DNA from: Gymnogyps californianus
Taxonomy: Eukaryota; Chordata; Aves; Accipitriformes; Cathartidae
Reading direction: 5' to 3'
NCBI RefSeq assembly: GCF_018139145.2
Contig: NC_059473.1
Span: forward strand, 63,532,707-63,596,706
Length of the DNA: 64,000 bases
The translations under genes were made by a program, and so were the position numbers. Below, piece after piece: positions 59,531 to 64,000 of the stretch. Under the pieces are notes generated by a model. The model searched no databases and was not told the DNA's origin. It saw nothing but the letters and a program-made list of their open reading frames with translations. Within the stretch, counting starts at the first letter, position 1. Each line of letters begins with the position of its first letter.

Positions 59531-62500
59531 TTCCAAATATATGCAAGTTTCTGATCACTTAATTTTTCAGTGTTTTTCAGTTTTTTTCCTAGTTTTATGA
59601 AGGCAGATGTTCTTTGGAGTGGGACAGCCTTCAGAACCAGGCCTGCTTCTAATCTATTTTTGTGTCAAGACTATTTTTGGCTCCTTTTGAAGCTCCTAGA
59701 CTTAAAGCGGTCTAGGAAGGGGGAGTTCCCAGCTTTATGAGGATTCTCAGGCTTTCTAGACTAGTAAGAGCCAGCTTTAGAAGCGCAGCCTTAACGTACA
59801 AGGCAGGTCTTTGTACATGATCTCGGAGGCTTTTTCAACAAAGGCCTCCATAAATATTTGCTGCGTTGTACATAAGGAGACAGCAGGTCTGAAAGGACAT
59901 CTAGCATTGAAATCGCTAATGTTTTTGGTAAATACTTCAAGGAAGTGTCTGAGGGGTCACTTCTGTGTGCTATGTATCAGCCGGTGTAATCAGCATCTTA
60001 TTTCATGAGTAATAGAGTTCAGCTCTCAAGAACTGCAGAGGGACTTGGAAAGTATATGGAGTGCTCTGAGCAGCACAGTGCTAAATCACACTCTGTATGC
60101 AGGGAGTCATAGTAACTGGGTTTAGCTTAACAAACTCAATGATTAGCGGTTTGTGCGCTGATGTAAATAACTCTGCTTTTGTCATATGCCTTCTTGACCT
60201 CTTAAACACAAATGTTTATTATTGAAGCAGGCCAAAAAGTACTGTTAATCTTAAAGGCTTCATCAGAGCTTTTGGAACATGGCTGCTACCCCAAGGCGCT
60301 TTGCATCTTAGCTATCCAGAAAAGTCCCTAGTGTTCTGCAGAGCTATCATCATATGAGCAAGAAGATACCAATCTTTATTTTTCCAATTTAAAAATAAAA
60401 AATAAAGTAGCAGACTGAAGTTGCTAGACTACAAGTTGGCTTTTTCTCAGTGTTTGGGACAAGCCCTGCGTTATGAAATAACTGCTACTTGTGTTGTTTC
60501 CATGGGAGAGTGCCTCAGAGGTCTTGCTGATGAATGTAGTGTTAGAAACAGTGGAAAAAGTTGGATTGGATCTGCATCCACTTTTCTTCGTAGCTTAAGA
60601 ATTGACAGCAAGGGTGTTCATCTTCCATCCCAAGTTCTTGGAGCTTGGAATCTCATCAGACTACTTAATTACGACAGTGGGAGATGTCTATACTGCTACA
60701 CTTCTAGAAAACAGACAAAGTTCCACAAAGCTGCTTTTCTGTGATTGCTGCCAATGCTCAACTGTTTTATCTGCTGCTTCATGTGGAAGTATTAGTAAGC
60801 AGTAGTTACAGCATTTGCAGTATTTCTCATTGACTAAGGGGAGTTCTAGATGCACACGAGCTGGGCACAAGGCCATGCTACATCATGCTTCCCTGTTTGT
60901 GTTCGCAGTTTCGCAAATTCAGCCCCAATTCCTCTGTCGTAGAAGTCAGTGGGTACTACGTGTGCTCGGGAACTGTCAGAATGAGGCATTTCCTGAGCAA
61001 ATTATCCTGTCTCTTTTTATAACTTGGTATTTTTTTAGTCTTCCTTTTTTAACTTTAACAACTTTTTCAGGGAGGAAAGCAACATATAAGCAATGTAAAC
61101 ATTCACTTAAAGGCCTTAAATATTTATGAATTTGCCTGCCCTCTGTGTACACTCCACATTCTTACCCTTTTATTCACTGCTGTGTTAGTGGCTTCTGTGC
61201 ACATCAGGTTTAAACTGACAGTTTATTCAGTAAAATGTTTAAACTCACATGGAACTTGAAATGAATGAGTAATTCTGTTAATATCAGTTACTCCTTATCT
61301 GGAGAGTTTACCTATATGCTTGAAAAACTTGACTTAAAAGTTAGTTTATAAACTGGGGACAATGACTGTCTTCCCAGATGTGTACATTACTTAGCACTTA
61401 TGAATTTTTCCTAATGTAAAAGTAAATGAGTCACCACACCCAAAGACAAATATTCTTATAATGAAGCTCGCTCTTCTCATAAGTAGCTTTATAAAAGGCA
61501 GGCCCCCCAGCTCATCTAAAAAGCCATTTGTTTACCAAAAGTCACAGGGCTCTATGGTAGAGGAATCATAAAAGGAAACAAGGATCAGACAACCTTAGAC
61601 ACCTATTAAAGGTTGAAAATTACAAGTATTTCCTGATATTTAAAGAAAAACTGTTATGTTAATCAAATCATCAATCCTTTGGCACAACATAGAATATCAT
61701 TCTACTTTATTGTGCTATAAATTAATTAAAAACATGATGGCTATCTTGATCCACCTAAAATAGATTGATTTTGTAGGACTGTGGATTTTGTCCAGTATCT
61801 TAAGAATGTTAATAAGGAGACTTAATTTGTCTTGGTTTCCTCAAATACTGCATTATATTCCCTTGTAACACCTCTAGCCATCTTCTTTTTTCCTTTTCTA
61901 ATATAGTAACAATCAATTATACTGCATCAGCTTGACACCTGGCACTCAACATGTGACAAAGTTACAGAAAGAGCTATTTCAAATAATGTTTAATATTTTC
62001 TATAAGGAGCACAGTAATGACTTGCATATAAAACAGTTCTGGTGAATTAATATCTTTGCAAGAGCTGCAGCCTACATGGGGTAGAAAACTGACAACTGTA
62101 CCAGAGTTTGCACCTCTTCTGCTCTCCGAGACATCTATGCATCCATAAGAAAATGGCATACGTACTTCTTCATTGTCTTTGTTCTCGTGTTATAGCAGAT
62201 AAAACCAAAACTGAAGAAGAGCATGGGTGGGCAAGGGTGGTAAAGTCATTCACCTCATTTTTTGATGCTGACTTAATTTTAAAATATTTTTCCAACATAC
62301 TATCAGTGTACCAGTTCACAAGGAACTGATCAGAAATTTTTGTGTTCAGGATTGAGCTGTGGCTGATTTCTAAAGCAGGAAGAACTCATGAGTTGAGTTC
62401 AAAGTCCAGCTTTCTAATGTGATCATGAAAGGATGTTTCATCTTGGCTGTAGGAGTGGAAATTAAGGGCCTTACCTAAATGCACTGAAGACAAACATGAC

Positions 62501-62772
62501 TCAGGTCAATGGAAATAATCCTGTTAACTTCTTTGCTCCTACTCTTTCTTGGGCAGTGTGTGGACTAGGGAGGCAAGCTGAATGATAGCAAACAGCAGAA
62601 TGTGAACTTTGGAGGATACAAGTGTAATTTTACAATAAGGAAAAGCTATGACTTCTTAGATTTAATCTGGTGTTTTCCCATATTAAATGGGTTGATCTGT
62701 ATGGCTTGACATAGCTGGTGGAAGTCCAAATGCATCTTTCCAATAACATGTTCTGCTTGACTGTTCTTTCAG

Positions 62773-62868
62773 CATTTCGAAGTTTGAAGAACGATGCTGT
62801 TTCTTATACGTGCTGCACAACTCAGATGACTTTCAAATCTATTTCTGCACAGAACTTCATTGCAGAAG
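62773..62868 (+). CDS. MAP3K5: MAP3K5 exon, end of PH-like domain
   Basis: 96 nt: one base completing Ser, 31 codons from ISKFEERCCFLYVLHNSDDF to CTELHCR, then AG of the next codon (human 613-645). SKFEERCCFLYV and NSDDFQIYF are invariant in ASK1 and mark the closing strands of the PH-like domain. The acceptor is CTGTTCTTTCAG and the donor AG|GTGTGT. The next exon (starting near human KFFEMVNTI, leading into the kinase domain) lies beyond the window. Confidence 0.97.
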
Positions 62869-64000
62869 GTGTGTCACTGTTGTTATTTCAGAAAAAACAT
62901 GACCTGTGATGGGGTAGATGGTGTCTGCCTGCACAACAGGGACTGACTGTTTCAGAACTATGGTGAAAGTTGATCTAAGCATCTTCAGTGATCACCATCT
63001 TTCATGCAAAAGCTTAGTACTGCAGTACCCTGGAGATGTATGAGGTTTGAAGGGTCAAAGTGCAAGCTCAGACAAACAGTAGAAACAAATATGATTACAA
63101 ATTTCTTTTTTTTTTAATGTATTTTGTGGGATTATTTTTCTAATACTTACCATATTAAGGCTTACTACAAGTGTTTGTTGCCCCCCAATCCAACAAAGCA
63201 TCCTAAACTTAAAATGGACTTTCTGAAGTGGGAACATTTGCGGTAACAACAAGGTCTGGTCAAGATTTCTCTTTCACTGTAACTAAAATTTTATTTATGA
63301 TTACGAAGAAGCACACTTGATTTCCTTTACATTAGCATCATGTTTACATAAGTAAGATTGTACCAGTATCCCTACAGGAAACTTGGCAAGGGTTTGTTGC
63401 ACAAAATTAAAGGTGTCTCCGTTTCTCTAGGCTGTGCTTCTGCTCCATAAGCTTGAGGGCTGTGGTCTTGAATTGATCCAGAAGGCATTCCCAGAGGAAA
63501 TTTCATGTCTTTTTGTGCTAAAAAAGGTTGCAACTTTACCAAAAATCACTGCAGTACTCTGTATTAATGGCTGTGGCCACCTCCCAGCCCAATCCCTAGC
63601 TTGTTCTCTCATCCATTCTAGTTCATATAGGTTCTTTTACCATGTTCATTCCCCTTCATATCTGAACACTTCTTGGAAGATGAGTAAGCAATACCTTAGC
63701 ATGACATGGTATTTGTACTTGCATTCTTTCGAACGGGAAGAAGTCATATGTAATAGTATGTTTTTTTAATGGGAAGTTGTAAAATAGACCCCTTTTCATT
63801 CAAGCAAAAACTTGAAGCTAGCCTTCCTGCACTGCAAAAACTCCTCCAAATGTAGGCAAGACTTTTAGGCGCTTCTCCTGATGCTTCAGTGCTTTCATTG
63901 GACATAAAGAAGTGGTGGTATAGGATGAGAATTTCATCTGATATGTAGATTTTGAAATATGAATTCCATTAATAATTTCAGACATTATGGATGTCTTGCA
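62869..64000 (+). other. MAP3K5: MAP3K5 intron 13 (5' part)
   Basis: 1,132 bp to the window end. The following coding sequence, which should continue toward the kinase domain, is not present in any frame. No repeat was recognised. Confidence 0.88.

Larger units (their letters stand above)
57674..62772 (+). other. MAP3K5: MAP3K5 intron 12
   Basis: 5,099 bp. It holds a (GAA)n tract at about 58,324-58,341 and C14 at 59,517-59,530, and is very AT-rich from about 61,140 to 62,050. No interspersed repeat or second gene was recognised. Confidence 0.9.
1..64000 (+). other. MAP3K5: MAP3K5 (ASK1) locus, internal part of the gene
   Basis: Twelve GT-AG exons on the + strand splice into one continuous frame that matches human ASK1 residues about 150-645 without gaps. 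ASK1 is a cytosolic MAP kinase kinase kinase held inactive by reduced thioredoxin and activated by oxidative stress, TNF/TRAF and ER stress; it feeds MKK4/7-JNK and MKK3/6-p38. The paralogues MAP3K15 and MAP3K6 fit worse. For example, the stretches YCDTNAESLQSLK and VYCCDSSFMKGLTELMQP follow ASK1, where as I recall MAP3K15 reads YHDTDADT and FCCESDAQ. Exon 1 (promoter, N-terminus) and all exons for the kinase domain, coiled coil and SAM-like tail lie outside the window. Paralogue comparison is from memory of the family, not an alignment run. Confidence 0.97.

Noticed and set aside
61140..62050. AT-rich block with TTAATCAAAT-like motifs as a conserved enhancer
   Set aside because: Such motifs are common by chance in AT-rich DNA; without a multi-species alignment there is no support.
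1..64000. MAP3K15 or MAP3K6 as the gene identity
   Set aside because: Across all twelve exons the residues follow ASK1/MAP3K5 where the paralogues differ, for example the KVYCCDSSFMKGL and FDLASHHHV segments.
1..64000. CRISPR arrays, operons, tRNA or rRNA genes, or a phage-like defence system
   Set aside because: No spaced direct repeats, no compact coding, no RNA gene structure; the sequence is vertebrate intron and exon throughout.

Overview
The window is a stretch of vertebrate, almost certainly avian, chromosome. It lies inside one gene, MAP3K5 (apoptosis signal-regulating kinase 1, ASK1), transcribed on the + strand. Two things point to a bird. First, twelve spliced exons read as one protein nearly identical to human ASK1. 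Second, the interspersed repeats are CR1 LINE pieces with the typical TCATAGAATCATAG-type ends, plus two LTR families that I recognise from bird genomes. There is no prokaryotic content: no operons, CRISPR arrays, tRNA or rRNA genes.

Layout. Positions 1-17,852 look like the 3' part of a large intron 1; the promoter and first exon lie upstream, outside the window. Coding exons then fall at 17,853-17,992; 20,872-20,895 (a 24-nt microexon); 30,266-30,459; 30,726-30,894; 31,856-31,962; 35,523-35,693; 41,217-41,329; 48,907-49,066; 51,203-51,356; 54,270-54,377; 57,624-57,673; and 62,773-62,868. All junctions are GT-AG and all phases fit, giving 1,486 coding nt. Aligned without gaps this equals about residues 150-645 of human ASK1: the C-terminal part of the thioredoxin-binding domain, the TPR-like helical region, and most of the PH-like domain. 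The kinase domain, C-terminal coiled coil and 3' UTR lie beyond position 64,000.

Non-coding content. Intron 1 holds a degenerate 1.3-kb CR1 body (about 7,840-9,190, +) and smaller old repeats. Intron 2 holds a CR1 3' end (+). Intron 7 holds a 596-bp solo LTR (35,980-36,575, antisense to the gene) flanked by a perfect 5-bp target duplication, CTATA. Intron 8 holds a 1,112-bp solo LTR (46,417-47,528, antisense) flanked by AGCAC, and two antisense CR1 3' fragments, one with frameshifted reverse-transcriptase coding sequence. Long homopolymers (C28, C21, C14, A23, T18) are scattered through the introns.

Function. ASK1 is a stress-activated MAP3K that phosphorylates MKK4/7 and MKK3/6 to drive JNK and p38 signalling. 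The cysteine equivalent to human Cys250, the key residue for inhibitory thioredoxin binding, is conserved. I see no second gene and no novel system. The best leads are the 24-nt microexon carrying the Cys200 equivalent, a frame-preserving 69-nt candidate cassette exon behind the C28 tract in intron 6, and the LTR in intron 8 whose tandem array creates long false ORFs.
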